DNA from: Marivivens donghaensis
Lineage (GTDB): Bacteria; Pseudomonadota; Alphaproteobacteria; Rhodobacterales; Rhodobacteraceae
Assembly (NCBI RefSeq): GCF_023541015.1
Contig: NZ_JALNPR010000002.1
Location: 372,001 to 436,000, forward strand
Reading direction: 5' to 3'
Length of the DNA: 64,000 nt
The position numbers and the translations under genes were made by a program. The notes under the pieces were generated by a model. That model was not told the DNA's origin, made no database searches, and was given only the letters and a program-made list of their open reading frames with translations. Of this stretch, positions 6,711 to 16,014 are shown one piece after another; positions within the stretch are counted from its first letter, which is position 1, and every line of letters begins with the position of its first letter.

Positions 6711-8230
6711 AGCACCTCCTGTGGCATTTTCAGCGGTCGTTTGGAGCCGCCAAAAAGCGAGCCTTTGGAGATGCCCGTCGAACAGCCGTTGGTGTCGGTA
6801 AAGCCGCAGCCGGTTTTGAGGTCATAGGCCTCTTCGACCTGTTCGCGGTGGGTTGTCGGGATGACAAACCGGTCCTCGTAGTCGGCGAGGGCCATGATTT
6901 TATACATGTCCTCTATAGTCCGTCTAGTAAGGCCAACGCGCTGGGCAATACCTTCGTCAATCACACCCTCAACCGATTTGATCCGCATGTAGGACCGCAT
7001 CGCCAGCATCCGTTCCAGAGCTGTAACGACCGGCGCCTCGTCCCCTGCGGTCAGCATGTTGGCCAGATAGCGCAACGGGATACGCAGATTGCGGACATCC
7101 GGCATACCGTTGTTCGACGCAATCGCACCCGCCTCAGCGGCGTTCTGGATCGGGCTGAGCGGCGGGATATACCACACCATCGGCAGCGTCCGGTATTCGG
7201 GGTGCAGCGGGAAAGCGACCTTCCACTCCATCGCCATTTTCCAGATCGGGCTTTCCTGAGCAGATTTGATCCAGTCCTGCGGCACACCATCGCGTTTTGC
7301 AGCGGCGATCACTTCGGGATCGTTCGGGTCAAGGAACACACCCAACTGTGCATCATAGAGATCGGTCGCTTGATCGGCGGCGGCTGCCTCGCTAATCTTG
7401 TCCGCATCATAGAGCATGACGCCCAGATAGCGGATACGGCCCACACAGGTTTCCGAACATACTGTCGGGTTGCCGGATTCGATCCGCGGATAGCAGAGCG
7501 TGCATTTCTCGGACTTACCGGTCGACCAGTTGTAATAGACCTTTTTATACGGGCAGCCCGATACGCACATCCGCCAGCCACGGCATTTTTCCTGATCGAT
7601 GAGGACAATCCCGTCTTCTTCGCGTTTGTAGATCGCACCAGAGGGGCACGATGCAGCACAGGCCGGATTGAGGCAGTGTTCGCACAAACGGGGGAGATAC
7701 ATCATGAATGTATTCTCGTATTCCCCGTAGATGTCCTTCTGGATGCCGTCGAAGTTATAATCCTGCGACCGCTTGGCAAATTCACCGCCAAGGATTTCTT
7801 CCCAGTTCGGGCCTTTCTCAATTTTTTCGATCCGTTCGCCGGTTATCTTCGAGTACGGACGCGCGGTCGGAAACGCCTTCATCTCCGGCGCGGATTTCAG
7901 GTGATCGTGGTCGAAGTCAAACGGTTCATAGTAATCGTCGATTTCCGGCAGATCGGGGTTGGCGAAAATATTCGCCAGAATACGCCACTTGGCCCCCTGT
8001 TTCGGTTGGAGTTTGCCCGAGCGGGTCCGCTCCCAGCCGCCGTTCCAACGTTTCTGGTTTTCCCAGTCGGTCGGATAGCCGGTGCCTGGTTTGGTTTCGA
8101 CGTTGTTGAACCAAGCGTATTCAACGCCGTCGCGGCTCGTCCAGACGTTCTTACACGTGACGGAACAGGTGTGGCACCCGATACATTTATCAAGGTTCAG
8201 CACCATGCCGATTTGTGCGCGCACCTTCAT
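6707..8230 (-). CDS. narH: Respiratory nitrate reductase beta subunit, iron-sulfur protein NarH
   Basis: 507 residues. NarH carries three [4Fe-4S] and one [3Fe-4S] cluster that wire NarI to NarG. The four cysteine groups are visible: CIGCHTCSVTC (about 16-26), CEHCLNPACAASCP, CRGWRMCVSGCP (tryptophan in place of a cysteine, the mark of the [3Fe-4S] site), and CTLCYPRI with a following CSETC. The ATG at 8230 overlaps the narG stop as ATGA. The length matches E. coli NarH (512). Confidence 0.98.
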   Translation of the reverse strand: MKVRAQIGMVLNLDKCIGCHTCSVTCKNVWTSRDGVEYAWFNNVETKPGTGYPTDWENQKRWNGGWERTRSGKLQPKQGAKWRILANIFANPDLPEIDDYYEPFDFDHDHLKSAPEMKAFPTARPYSKITGERIEKIEKGPNWEEILGGEFAKRSQDYNFDGIQKDIYGEYENTFMMYLPRLCEHCLNPACAASCPSGAIYKREEDGIVLIDQEKCRGWRMCVSGCPYKKVYYNWSTGKSEKCTLCYPRIESGNPTVCSETCVGRIRYLGVMLYDADKISEAAAADQATDLYDAQLGVFLDPNDPEVIAAAKRDGVPQDWIKSAQESPIWKMAMEWKVAFPLHPEYRTLPMVWYIPPLSPIQNAAEAGAIASNNGMPDVRNLRIPLRYLANMLTAGDEAPVVTALERMLAMRSYMRIKSVEGVIDEGIAQRVGLTRRTIEDMYKIMALADYEDRFVIPTTHREQVEEAYDLKTGCGFTDTNGCSTGISKGSLFGGSKRPLKMPQEVL

Positions 8231-11200
8231 TGGTTTGCCTCCTTCTCGGTCGCTTCCTGATCGAGCCAGTCGATCTTTTTCATTTTCCGCACGACGACGA
8301 ATTCGTCACGGTTGGCCCCGACGGTTCCGTAGTAGTTGAAGCCGTAAGATTGCTGCGCATAACCGCCGATCATGTGGGTTGGTTTCAGCACGGTTCTGGT
8401 GACAGAGTTGTGGATCCCGCCGCGATGGCCGGTCTTTTCCGAACCGGGCGTGTTCACGATCTTTTCCTGAGCGTGATACATGAACGTGGTGCCGTCCTTG
8501 ATCCGCTGGGACACAACCGCCCGCGCCGTCAGGGCGCCGTTGGAGTTATAGAGTTCGACCCAGTCGTTATCGACTATCCCCGCCGATTTGGCGTCATTCT
8601 CGGAAATCCAGATCACCGGCCCGCCACGGTTCAGCGTGAGCATCAGCAGGTTATCAGAATAAGTCGAGTGGATGCCCCATTTCTGGTGCGGGGTAATAAA
8701 GTTCAGAACGAGGTTATCGCCGTCATCCTGCACGTCCTTGGTGATCGTTTTCAGGTCGACCGGAGGGCGGTAAGACATGAACCCTTCGCCGAATGCCCGC
8801 ATCCACAGGTGGTCCTGATAGAGCTGCTGACGGCCAGTCAGCGTGCGCCACGGGATCAGTTCGTGCACGTTGGTGTAACCCGCGTTGTAGCTGACCTTTT
8901 CGCTCTCAATACCCGACCAAGTCGGAGACGAGATGATCTTGCGCGGTTGGGCCGCGATATCGCGGAACCGGATTTTGTTGTGATGTTCGCCTTCGGCAAG
9001 GTGAGCATGTTCGCGCCCTGTAGCCTTGGACAGGGCTTCCCATGCTTTGACGGCAACTTCACCATTGGTTTCGGGGGCGAGCATCAGGATCACCTCGGCC
9101 GCGTCGATCGCGGTTTCAATGATCGGACGACCTTCGGCATGACCCTCGTGACGGATACCGTTCAGTGCACCCAGCGCGTCGACCTCGTCCTGAGTGTCCC
9201 AACCGATGCCTTTTCCGCCGTTGCCGAGTTTATCTAGTAGCGGGCCAAGCGCCGTGAACCGGTCATAGAGCGCGGCATAATCCCGTTCGACCGCGATATA
9301 GTTTGGTGCGGTTTTACCAGGGATCAGATCACATTCGCTTTTCTTCCAATCTTTCACCTGATCCTGCGCAATCTCAGCAGGAGTGTCGTGGAGGATTGGA
9401 AGTGCGACGATGTCGATCTCAGTTCCCAGAATTTCCGGAGCAACTTCTGAGAACTTCTTGGCGATGGATTTAAAGATTTCCCAGTCGCTTTTGCTCTCGT
9501 AAGCTGGATCAACCGCCGCCTGAAGCGGGTGGATGAACGGGTGCATGTCCGAGGTATTCATGTCGTCCTTTTCGTACCAAGACGCGGTCGGCAGTACGAT
9601 GTCGGAATAGACACAAGTGGTGGACATACGGAAATCAATGGTCACCAGCAGGTCAAGTTTACCCTTCGGGCTCTCGTCATGCCATTTTGCTTCTTTCGGA
9701 AGCTGACGACTCTCTTCGCCCAGATCCTTGCCCATAACGCCGTTGTCGGTGCCCAGCAGGTGTTTGAGGAAATACTCGTGCCCTTTACCCGACGAACCGA
9801 GTAGGTTCGACCGCCAGACAAACAGGTTACGCGGCCAGTTTTCTGGCGCGTCGGGATCTTCGCATGACATTTCCAATTCGCCGGACTTAAGCTGTTCGGC
9901 AACATAAGTGGGAATGTCTTTGCCAGCGGCTTTGGCAGCTTTGGAGACTTCAAGTGGGTTGGTTTTCAATTGAGGAGCCGAAGGAAGCCACCCCATCCGT
10001 TCAGCACGGATGTTGTAGTCGATCATCGACACATCCCAATCACCTTCTGGCGCAGTCGGTGACAAAATTTCATCAGCTCGCAGCGTTTCATAACGCCACT
10101 GGTCTGTGTGGGCATACCACGCGGAGGTAGAATTCATATGACGCGGCGGACGTGACCAGTCGAGAGCGAACGCCAATGGCTGCCAGCCAGTTTGCGGTCG
10201 GAGCTTTTCTTGACCTACATAGTGCGCCCAACCCCCGCCAGACTGCCCCACGCAACCGCACATCACTAGCATATTAATGACACCACGGTAGTTCATGTCC
10301 ATGTGGTACCAGTGGTTCATCGCAGCGCCGATGATGATCATCGACTTGCCCTGGGTATCCTCGGCATTTTGTGCGAATTCACGCGCGACATGGATAATTT
10401 TGTCTGCCGAAACACCGGTGATTTTTTCTGCCCAAGCAGGTGTCCCAGGCATATCATCAGTATAATCTGAAGTGACCCAGTCGCCCCCCAAACCGCGATC
10501 CAGTCCATAGTTGGCACAGAACAAGTCGAACACGGTTGCGACCTTGACTTCTCCTTGAGAGGTTCTGATTGTCTTGACTGGAATATTACGTGTCAGAACG
10601 TCGGGATGATCTGCATCAGTTTTAAATTGAGCAGTCGCATCGCCTCCAAAGTATGGAAAATCAACGCCAACAACACTGTCGTGATCTTCCTCAAGGACCA
10701 GAGACATCTTGAGGTGTGTGTCAGTCTCGGCGGCCTTTTCTTCAAGGTTCCACTCACCGTCTTCCCCCCAGCGATAGCCGATCGATCCATTCGGAGCGAC
10801 AAGCCTGTCAGATTTCTCATCAATCGCTACGGTTTTCCATTCTGGATTATTATTTTCGCCCAGTTTTCCATCTAGATCATCGGCGCGCAGGAAACGACCA
10901 GGAACCCATTTTCCATTCTTTTCTTCCAACTTCACTAGCATCGGAAAATCGGAGTATTTCCGGGTGTATTCCTCGAAATAATCCGCCTGACGGTCGAGGT
11001 GGAATTCACGGAGGATCACATGGCCGAATGCCATGGCGAGCGCTGCGTCGGTCCCCTGTTTAGCGTTAAGCCAAACATCACCGAATTTAGCGGCCTCAGA
11101 ATAGTCAGGGCATATTACAGCGGACTTCGTACCCTTATAGCGGACCTCAGTATAGAAGTGCGCGTCTGGTGTACGTGTTTGCGGAACGTTTGACCCCCAA

Positions 11201-11955
11201 AGCAGAAGGTATCCCGAATTATACCAGTCGGCAGATTCCGGAACATCAGTTTGTTCACCCCATGTCATCGGAGATGCAGGAGGAAGGTCACAGTACCAAT
11301 CATAGAACGACATACATACGCCACCTAGAAGGCTCAGGTAACGAGAGCCCGCAGCGTAAGACACCATAGACATCGCCGGGATTGGCGAAAAACCAAACAC
11401 TCGGTCGGGGCCGTAAGTTTTAGCTGTATAGGCATTAGCGGCTGCAACGATCTCTGTGGATTCATCCCATGAAGCCCGCACAAAACCGCCCTTTCCGCGG
11501 TTTTCGACATAACTTTGACGAAGGATCGGGTCATTTTGGATCGCGGTCCATGCCTCAATCGGCGATTTTGTCTCGCGCATTTTGCGCCAGACCTTCATTA
11601 GGCGACCACGGACCAGTGGATTTTTAACCCGGTTAGCTGAATAGAGATACCAGCTATATGACGCACCACGGGCACAGCCGCGCGGTTCGTGGTTCGGAAG
11701 GTCAGGACGTGTACGCGGATAGTCAGTCTGCTGGGTTTCCCAGGTCACGATCCCCGACTTCACGTAGATCTTCCAAGAACACGAGCCCGTGCAGTTTACG
11801 CCATGCGTAGAGCGAACAATTTTATCGTGGCGCCAGCGGTTCCTGTAAGTGTCTTCCCAGTCACGGTTTTCGCGCGTGACCAGTCCGTGGCCGTTCGAAA
11901 ACTGTTCCAGTTCTTTGGACTGAAGAAAGTTCAAGCGGTCGAGCAGATGGCTCAT
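8227..11955 (-). CDS. narG: Respiratory nitrate reductase alpha subunit NarG (molybdenum catalytic subunit)
   Basis: 1242 residues. NarG reduces nitrate to nitrite on the cytoplasmic face using the bis-MGD cofactor. The N-terminus has the FS0 [4Fe-4S] site HGVNCTGSC followed by the rest of the cluster region. The molybdenum-ligand aspartate lies in YDWYCDLPPASPMTWGEQTD (about residue 220), followed by LLLWGSNVPQTRTPDAH. The C-terminal cofactor-binding block includes NAGYTNVHELIPWRTLTGRQ. There is no Tat signal, as expected for the cytoplasm-facing enzyme. The ATG at 11955 has an AAGGAG site; an in-frame ATG 60 nt earlier lacks one. Confidence 0.98.
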   Translation of the reverse strand: MSHLLDRLNFLQSKELEQFSNGHGLVTRENRDWEDTYRNRWRHDKIVRSTHGVNCTGSCSWKIYVKSGIVTWETQQTDYPRTRPDLPNHEPRGCARGASYSWYLYSANRVKNPLVRGRLMKVWRKMRETKSPIEAWTAIQNDPILRQSYVENRGKGGFVRASWDESTEIVAAANAYTAKTYGPDRVFGFSPIPAMSMVSYAAGSRYLSLLGGVCMSFYDWYCDLPPASPMTWGEQTDVPESADWYNSGYLLLWGSNVPQTRTPDAHFYTEVRYKGTKSAVICPDYSEAAKFGDVWLNAKQGTDAALAMAFGHVILREFHLDRQADYFEEYTRKYSDFPMLVKLEEKNGKWVPGRFLRADDLDGKLGENNNPEWKTVAIDEKSDRLVAPNGSIGYRWGEDGEWNLEEKAAETDTHLKMSLVLEEDHDSVVGVDFPYFGGDATAQFKTDADHPDVLTRNIPVKTIRTSQGEVKVATVFDLFCANYGLDRGLGGDWVTSDYTDDMPGTPAWAEKITGVSADKIIHVAREFAQNAEDTQGKSMIIIGAAMNHWYHMDMNYRGVINMLVMCGCVGQSGGGWAHYVGQEKLRPQTGWQPLAFALDWSRPPRHMNSTSAWYAHTDQWRYETLRADEILSPTAPEGDWDVSMIDYNIRAERMGWLPSAPQLKTNPLEVSKAAKAAGKDIPTYVAEQLKSGELEMSCEDPDAPENWPRNLFVWRSNLLGSSGKGHEYFLKHLLGTDNGVMGKDLGEESRQLPKEAKWHDESPKGKLDLLVTIDFRMSTTCVYSDIVLPTASWYEKDDMNTSDMHPFIHPLQAAVDPAYESKSDWEIFKSIAKKFSEVAPEILGTEIDIVALPILHDTPAEIAQDQVKDWKKSECDLIPGKTAPNYIAVERDYAALYDRFTALGPLLDKLGNGGKGIGWDTQDEVDALGALNGIRHEGHAEGRPIIETAIDAAEVILMLAPETNGEVAVKAWEALSKATGREHAHLAEGEHHNKIRFRDIAAQPRKIISSPTWSGIESEKVSYNAGYTNVHELIPWRTLTGRQQLYQDHLWMRAFGEGFMSYRPPVDLKTITKDVQDDGDNLVLNFITPHQKWGIHSTYSDNLLMLTLNRGGPVIWISENDAKSAGIVDNDWVELYNSNGALTARAVVSQRIKDGTTFMYHAQEKIVNTPGSEKTGHRGGIHNSVTRTVLKPTHMIGGYAQQSYGFNYYGTVGANRDEFVVVRKMKKIDWLDQEATEKEANQ

Positions 11956-11979
11956 GTTATTTCTCCTTGAGGCGGGGGG

Positions 11980-12003
11980 CGCGCCAACCAGACGGCTGGC
12001 GCG
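11980..12003 (-). promoter_or_regulatory. Strong hairpin between narK2 and narG
   Basis: On the transcribed strand CGCGCCAGCC, loop GTCT, GGTTGGCGCG forms a 10-bp stem with one G-U. It lies in the 64-nt gap between the narK2 stop and narG, about 18 nt before the narG ribosome-binding site. No T-run follows, so it is more likely an mRNA processing or stability element than a terminator. Confidence 0.6.
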
Positions 12004-12019
12004 GGAGGAGTTCATTGGC

Positions 12020-13417
12020 TTAACAAGAAACCGGAGCGTTCTTGCGGCTATAGAAGATCCAGGTGATCACAACACAGATCACGTAGAAGTAGAGGAAGGC
12101 CCAGAGTGCGCCGTTAGGTGCACCAGTCATGCTGATCGAGGTGCCGTAGGCTTTGGGAATGAAGAACGCACCGTATGCCGCAATTGCCGAAGTGAAAGCG
12201 ATGATTGCGGCACTTTCACGTTCGATCTGTTTGCGCAGATTGTCGCCTTTGAGGTGCGGCTCGTGGATAGGCACCTGATGTGCCATGATCGTCGGGATCA
12301 TCTGGAATGTGGACGCGTTGCCTACACCAGTGAGGAAGAATAGCGCCATGAAGCAGGCAAAGAAGCCCCAGAAGTTACCGGCAGCGTTTGCTTCAGACGG
12401 AAGAAACTGAAGCACACCCCAGACTGAAATGATCATGCCAAGGAATGTCCAGAAGGTCACACGGCCACCACCAAATTTGTCTGAGATCCATCCGGTGCCG
12501 GCTCGGCTCAATGCGCCGACAAGCGGGCCGAGGAAGGCATAGGAAAGCACATTCACATCGGGAAATTGGGTTTTCATCAAAAGTGGGAAACCAGCGGAAT
12601 AACCGATAAAGCTGCCGAAAGTGCCTGTGTAGAGGATACACATGATCCAGTTGTGGGTGCGTTTGAAAATGATCGACTGTTCGCTGAACGACGCTTTGGC
12701 ATCCGCAATGTCATTCATACCGAACCATGCCGCCAGAGCAGATACAACGATGAATGGAACCCAGATGAAACCGGCATTCTGGATCCAGAGCTGGCTACCA
12801 TTAGCAAGTGTGACCGGCTCGCCACCGATTGCGCCAAAGACACCAGCGGTAATGACCATCGGCACAACAAACTGCATGACCGACACGCCGAGATTGCCCA
12901 GACCGGCGTTAAGTGCCAGTGCATTGCCTTTGGTTTTCTTAGGATAGAAGTAAGCGATATTGGCCATAGACGAGGCGAAATTACCGCCGCCAAAACCGCA
13001 CATGAGGGCCAGAGCAAGAAACACGACATAGGGCGTTTCGGGGTTCTGAACCGAATAGCCAATGCCGATGGCAGGCAGCAGCAAAGATGCAGAGCTAAGC
13101 GTTGTCCAAAGGCGACCACCAAATATCGGGATCATAAAGCTGTAGAAAATCCGCAGCGTGGCTCCCGACAAGCCCGGAAGTGCTGCCAGCCAGAACAGTT
13201 GGCCGGTCGTATAATCGAAACCGATTGCCGGAAGCTTCGCCACAACCACCGACCAAACCATCCAGACCGAGAAAGCAAGCAGCAGGTTGGGAATCGAAAT
13301 CCAGAGGTTGCGGGTTGCCACCGCGTGACCGCGTTCTTTCCAGAACTGCGGGTCTTCGGGGCGCCAGTCGATCATCGTATGACCGGACTTATGAAGGTGA
13401 GTATCAGCATTCGCCAT
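12020..13417 (-). CDS. narK2: NarK2-type nitrate/nitrite antiporter (MFS)
   Basis: 465 residues with about 12 membrane segments. The NNP-family signature FGGGNFASSMANIAYFYPKKTKGNALALNAGLGNLG (about 133-168) is present. The order narK1-narK2-narG and the hydrophilic N-terminus (DWRPEDPQFWKERG) point to the NarK2 type, which exchanges nitrate for nitrite. The ATG at 13417 has a GGGAGGT site. In Paracoccus the NarK1 and NarK2 units are one fused protein; here they are separate with a 69-nt gap. Confidence 0.93.
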   Translation of the reverse strand: MANADTHLHKSGHTMIDWRPEDPQFWKERGHAVATRNLWISIPNLLLAFSVWMVWSVVVAKLPAIGFDYTTGQLFWLAALPGLSGATLRIFYSFMIPIFGGRLWTTLSSASLLLPAIGIGYSVQNPETPYVVFLALALMCGFGGGNFASSMANIAYFYPKKTKGNALALNAGLGNLGVSVMQFVVPMVITAGVFGAIGGEPVTLANGSQLWIQNAGFIWVPFIVVSALAAWFGMNDIADAKASFSEQSIIFKRTHNWIMCILYTGTFGSFIGYSAGFPLLMKTQFPDVNVLSYAFLGPLVGALSRAGTGWISDKFGGGRVTFWTFLGMIISVWGVLQFLPSEANAAGNFWGFFACFMALFFLTGVGNASTFQMIPTIMAHQVPIHEPHLKGDNLRKQIERESAAIIAFTSAIAAYGAFFIPKAYGTSISMTGAPNGALWAFLYFYVICVVITWIFYSRKNAPVSC

Positions 13418-13486
13418 GGGAACCTCCCTGTTGGCGTGTTTCAGTTTGGGCCGCCGCACAGGGCGACCCGAGAGTTTGGATGAGTA

Positions 13487-14896
13487 CTATTCGGCAGCCG
13501 TACCAGAACGCCTTTGGCCGATCGCAGCGAGGCCTCGTTCGAATTCGGCGTTCGCCCGTTCGGCCTTGCGCCGGAGAGTCTCAATATTGGCGGCGGCGAA
13601 TGCAGCGCGTTCTTCGTCTTCTTGCTTGGTAGAGAAGCGGACAAAGAAGGCCAGAACCGAAGAGCAAGTTACCACAATACCCAGGATCAGGAACGCACCG
13701 CTCCAATCCACCATCCCTTTGAAAAGAAAACCGGCTAGCACAGCCCCAGCATTACCCCCTGCCCCAACAACACCAGCGACGGCGCCCAGCGCCTTTTTGT
13801 TGATGAAGGGGACGACCGAGTAGGTTGCACCTTCGGACATCTGCGTGAAGAGCGAGAAGACTATCAGTGCAGGCAGAGCAAGAAAGAGCACGTGCATCTG
13901 GCTGAAGATCATCAGTGCAATGCCTTCAAACAAGAGGCAGATAAATAGCCAAAATGCCCGCCCCTTCAGCCCCCAAAGTGACCCGAAGTTATCCCCGAAC
14001 AAACCGCCCAATGTACGAGCGAAGATATTCATAAGTCCAAATGATGCAGCAACAAAACCGGCAGCAACGAGAGACAAATCGAAGTAATCTGTGAAGTAGA
14101 GCGCCGCTACGTTATTCACGGTAAGCTCGATGCCGAAGCAAGCACCATAAAGCACGAAGAGTACCCAAACACGAGGATCAGCCATCGCTGCCCAGTATGC
14201 TCCTGTGACCTTCTTTTTCTCTAGCATCATGCCTTTCGCACGAAGGTCATCGTAATTTCCATCAGGCGCATCTTGCGTCAGGAAGTAATAAGCTACCCCG
14301 GTCAACATGATGATGGCGCCAACTACTAACATCGCCAGTCGCCAGCCAATTTGCTCAGAAAATCCGAAACCAACGACCAACACCGAAAACAACAGTGGCA
14401 TTACAAATTGAGTAACGCCGCCGCCCAGGTTGCCCCAGCCAGCACTCGTAGCATTGGCCTGGCCAACAACGTTCGGCGCAAACATCACAGACGTATGGTA
14501 CTGAGTAATGACGAATGAAGCACCAATCCCGCCGATTAGAACTCGAAAGATCAAGAACGACGTGAAGTCACTGGACAAGCCAATGCCCATTACAGGCAAC
14601 GCACCCAAGACCAACAGCCATGTATAAGATTTTCGCGGCCCAATCCGGTCAACCAGCCAGCCGATAAATAGTCGTGCAAAAATCGTCATCGATACTGAAC
14701 CGATAATTGCCCAACCAATTTGCTCCTTGGTCAGCATTAATTCGTCACGGACGACACTCATGAGTGGAGCGATGCCAAACCAAGCAAAAAAACATGCGAA
14801 GAAAGCAAACCAAGTCATATGGAATGTACGGATTTGCACCATCTTAACGTTGAAGAAGTTGCTCCATAAGCTCGTTGCCTTGTTTTCGAGTTCCAT
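13487..14896 (-). CDS. narK1: NarK1-type nitrate transporter (MFS)
   Basis: 469 residues with about 12 membrane segments. MTWFAFFACFFAWFGIAPLM near the N-terminus, RLFIGWLVDRIGPRKSYTWLL, and GWGNLGGGVTQFVMPLL mark an NNP-family NarK1-type protein, expected to import nitrate with protons to start nitrate respiration. It is first in the nar operon. The ATG at 14896 has a GGAGGGA site, and an FNR-type palindrome is centred 87 bp upstream. The C-terminal 45 residues are a charged cytoplasmic tail (RRKAERANAEFERG). The local DNA is AT-richer than in narGHJI. Confidence 0.93.
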   Translation of the reverse strand: MELENKATSLWSNFFNVKMVQIRTFHMTWFAFFACFFAWFGIAPLMSVVRDELMLTKEQIGWAIIGSVSMTIFARLFIGWLVDRIGPRKSYTWLLVLGALPVMGIGLSSDFTSFLIFRVLIGGIGASFVITQYHTSVMFAPNVVGQANATSAGWGNLGGGVTQFVMPLLFSVLVVGFGFSEQIGWRLAMLVVGAIIMLTGVAYYFLTQDAPDGNYDDLRAKGMMLEKKKVTGAYWAAMADPRVWVLFVLYGACFGIELTVNNVAALYFTDYFDLSLVAAGFVAASFGLMNIFARTLGGLFGDNFGSLWGLKGRAFWLFICLLFEGIALMIFSQMHVLFLALPALIVFSLFTQMSEGATYSVVPFINKKALGAVAGVVGAGGNAGAVLAGFLFKGMVDWSGAFLILGIVVTCSSVLAFFVRFSTKQEDEERAAFAAANIETLRRKAERANAEFERGLAAIGQRRSGTAAE

Positions 14897-14976
14897 TTGT
14901 CCCTCCGTTTTGCGGCAGTTTTTCCGCCTGCATTGGATTTCGACAACTGGAATGCGCGCGTTGGCGTAGGAGCTGT

Positions 14977-14990
14977 TTGATGTGGATCAA
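14977..14990. promoter_or_regulatory. FNR/DNR-type box upstream of narK1
   Basis: TTGATGTGGATCAA matches TTGAT-N4-ATCAA exactly and extends to an 18-bp palindrome with flanking GTT/AAC. Its centre is about 87 bp before the narK1 ATG. An activating site at -41.5 would put the transcription start near 14942, leaving a leader of about 46 nt. That geometry fits activation of narK1K2GHJI by an Fnr-family regulator. Confidence 0.9.
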
Positions 14991-15113
14991 ACAGGACTTA
15001 GATGCTGAACGAAATAAATAAACCCAGCAATTACATCAAGTTATAACGACGCCTTCCGCAAATACGCTCTCTGAAAGTGCAAACTGGGCACGTTAAATTC
15101 GCAATCTAGACTC

Positions 15114-15127
15114 TTGATAAATATCAA
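15114..15127. promoter_or_regulatory. FNR/DNR-type box upstream of the Crp/Fnr regulator gene
   Basis: TTGATAAATATCAA is a perfect TTGAT-N4-ATCAA palindrome, extended to 16 bp by CT/AG-type flanks. Its centre is only about 25 bp upstream of the regulator start codon. This is too close for class II activation if the ATG at 15146 is right, so the box would cover the core promoter or leader and could mediate autorepression. Confidence 0.88.
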
Positions 15128-15145
15128 GTCATAACTTGGGGCATC

Positions 15146-15844
15146 ATGGCTAGACCCGAAATTGAAGAGATTCGTGAACTTCCGCTTTTTGCGGACATGC
15201 GAGACGAAAGTTTCGAAGCGCTAACGCGTGGCGCGTACGTTCAAAACTTCCCACCATTGATTGAACTCATCCGCGAAGGGGACCCCGCGGATTTCTTGCA
15301 TATTATCATTGAAGGGAATGTCGAACTGTTTGCCGAGTGGAACAACCGAGAAACCACGATGGCTACGGTTCGCCCAATTTCAACATTTATTTTGGCTGCA
15401 ACCATAAAGGATGGTCCTTACCTAATGTCAGCCAGGACGCTCGAGAAATCGCGTATCATTTTACTCCCGTCGTTAGATGTACGCACAGTTTTCGAGAACG
15501 ATGCCAAATTTGCTCAAGCAATAGTTTTGGAGCTCGCCCAATGTTATCGAGGCGTTGTAAAATCTTCAAAAAACTTAAAACTTCGTACTTCTGTAGAACG
15601 CTTAGCTAATTATTTGATCCGCCAACATGGGTACCAAGGTCACCCGGAGGTATTTCAACTCCAGGTAGACAAAAAACGATTGGCAGCTCTTTTAGGCATG
15701 ACTCCAGAAAATCTAAGCCGAGCGTTCAAAACACTCGGCAACTATGGAGTTGCTGTCGATGGTGCACAAATTCACATTTCGAACACCCACGATTTGCACC
15801 AGTTCGCAAAACCTAGCAAACTGATTGACGATTATTCCTGCTAG
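15146..15844 (+). CDS. Crp/Fnr-family regulator without FeS cysteines (NarR/DNR/NnrR-like)
   Basis: 232 residues. An N-terminal cyclic-nucleotide-binding-like beta-roll spans about 10-125 (LIREGDPADFLHIIIEGNVELFAEWNNRETTMATVRPI), then a dimer helix. The C-terminal winged helix-turn-helix is LAALLGMTPENLSRAFKTL (about 181-199), whose E and SR contacts fit an FNR-type TTGAT half-site. The N-terminal cysteines of Fnr are missing, so it should not sense oxygen directly. It is divergent from narK1, as narR is in Paracoccus, where NarR responds to nitrate/nitrite; DNR/NnrR relatives sense NO. The exact subfamily needs a phylogeny. Confidence 0.9.
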   Translation: MARPEIEEIRELPLFADMRDESFEALTRGAYVQNFPPLIELIREGDPADFLHIIIEGNVELFAEWNNRETTMATVRPISTFILAATIKDGPYLMSARTLEKSRIILLPSLDVRTVFENDAKFAQAIVLELAQCYRGVVKSSKNLKLRTSVERLANYLIRQHGYQGHPEVFQLQVDKKRLAALLGMTPENLSRAFKTLGNYGVAVDGAQIHISNTHDLHQFAKPSKLIDDYSC

Positions 15845-16014
15845 TGTCTCGTCATTCGTTTTTTTCTGAGTTTTTGTATTTCTTTGCAATCGAACACCTA
15901 AAGAAGAAATCACTAAGTGGTTGCCCCTAAAAAGTAAGTTACGCTGTTAGTTTGAGCTCACATTCGGTCGTGGCCCTTTGCTTTACACATGCCAAACTGG
16001 CTTCAAGTCTCCGC
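15845..16014. other. 170-bp spacer between the regulator and RND genes
   Basis: AT-rich spacer between the convergent 3' ends of the Crp/Fnr gene and the RND permease gene. A two-way terminator would be expected here, but I see only T-rich runs just after the regulator stop and no strong hairpin. Confidence 0.5.

Noticed and set aside
6848-9237. Long plus-strand frames (470 and 340 codons) over narH and narG
   Set aside because: Antisense to well-supported genes; no ribosome-binding site and shadow-like composition.
5979-15844. Complete denitrification pathway
   Set aside because: Only nitrate reduction and transport genes are present; no nir, nor or nos genes were found in the window.
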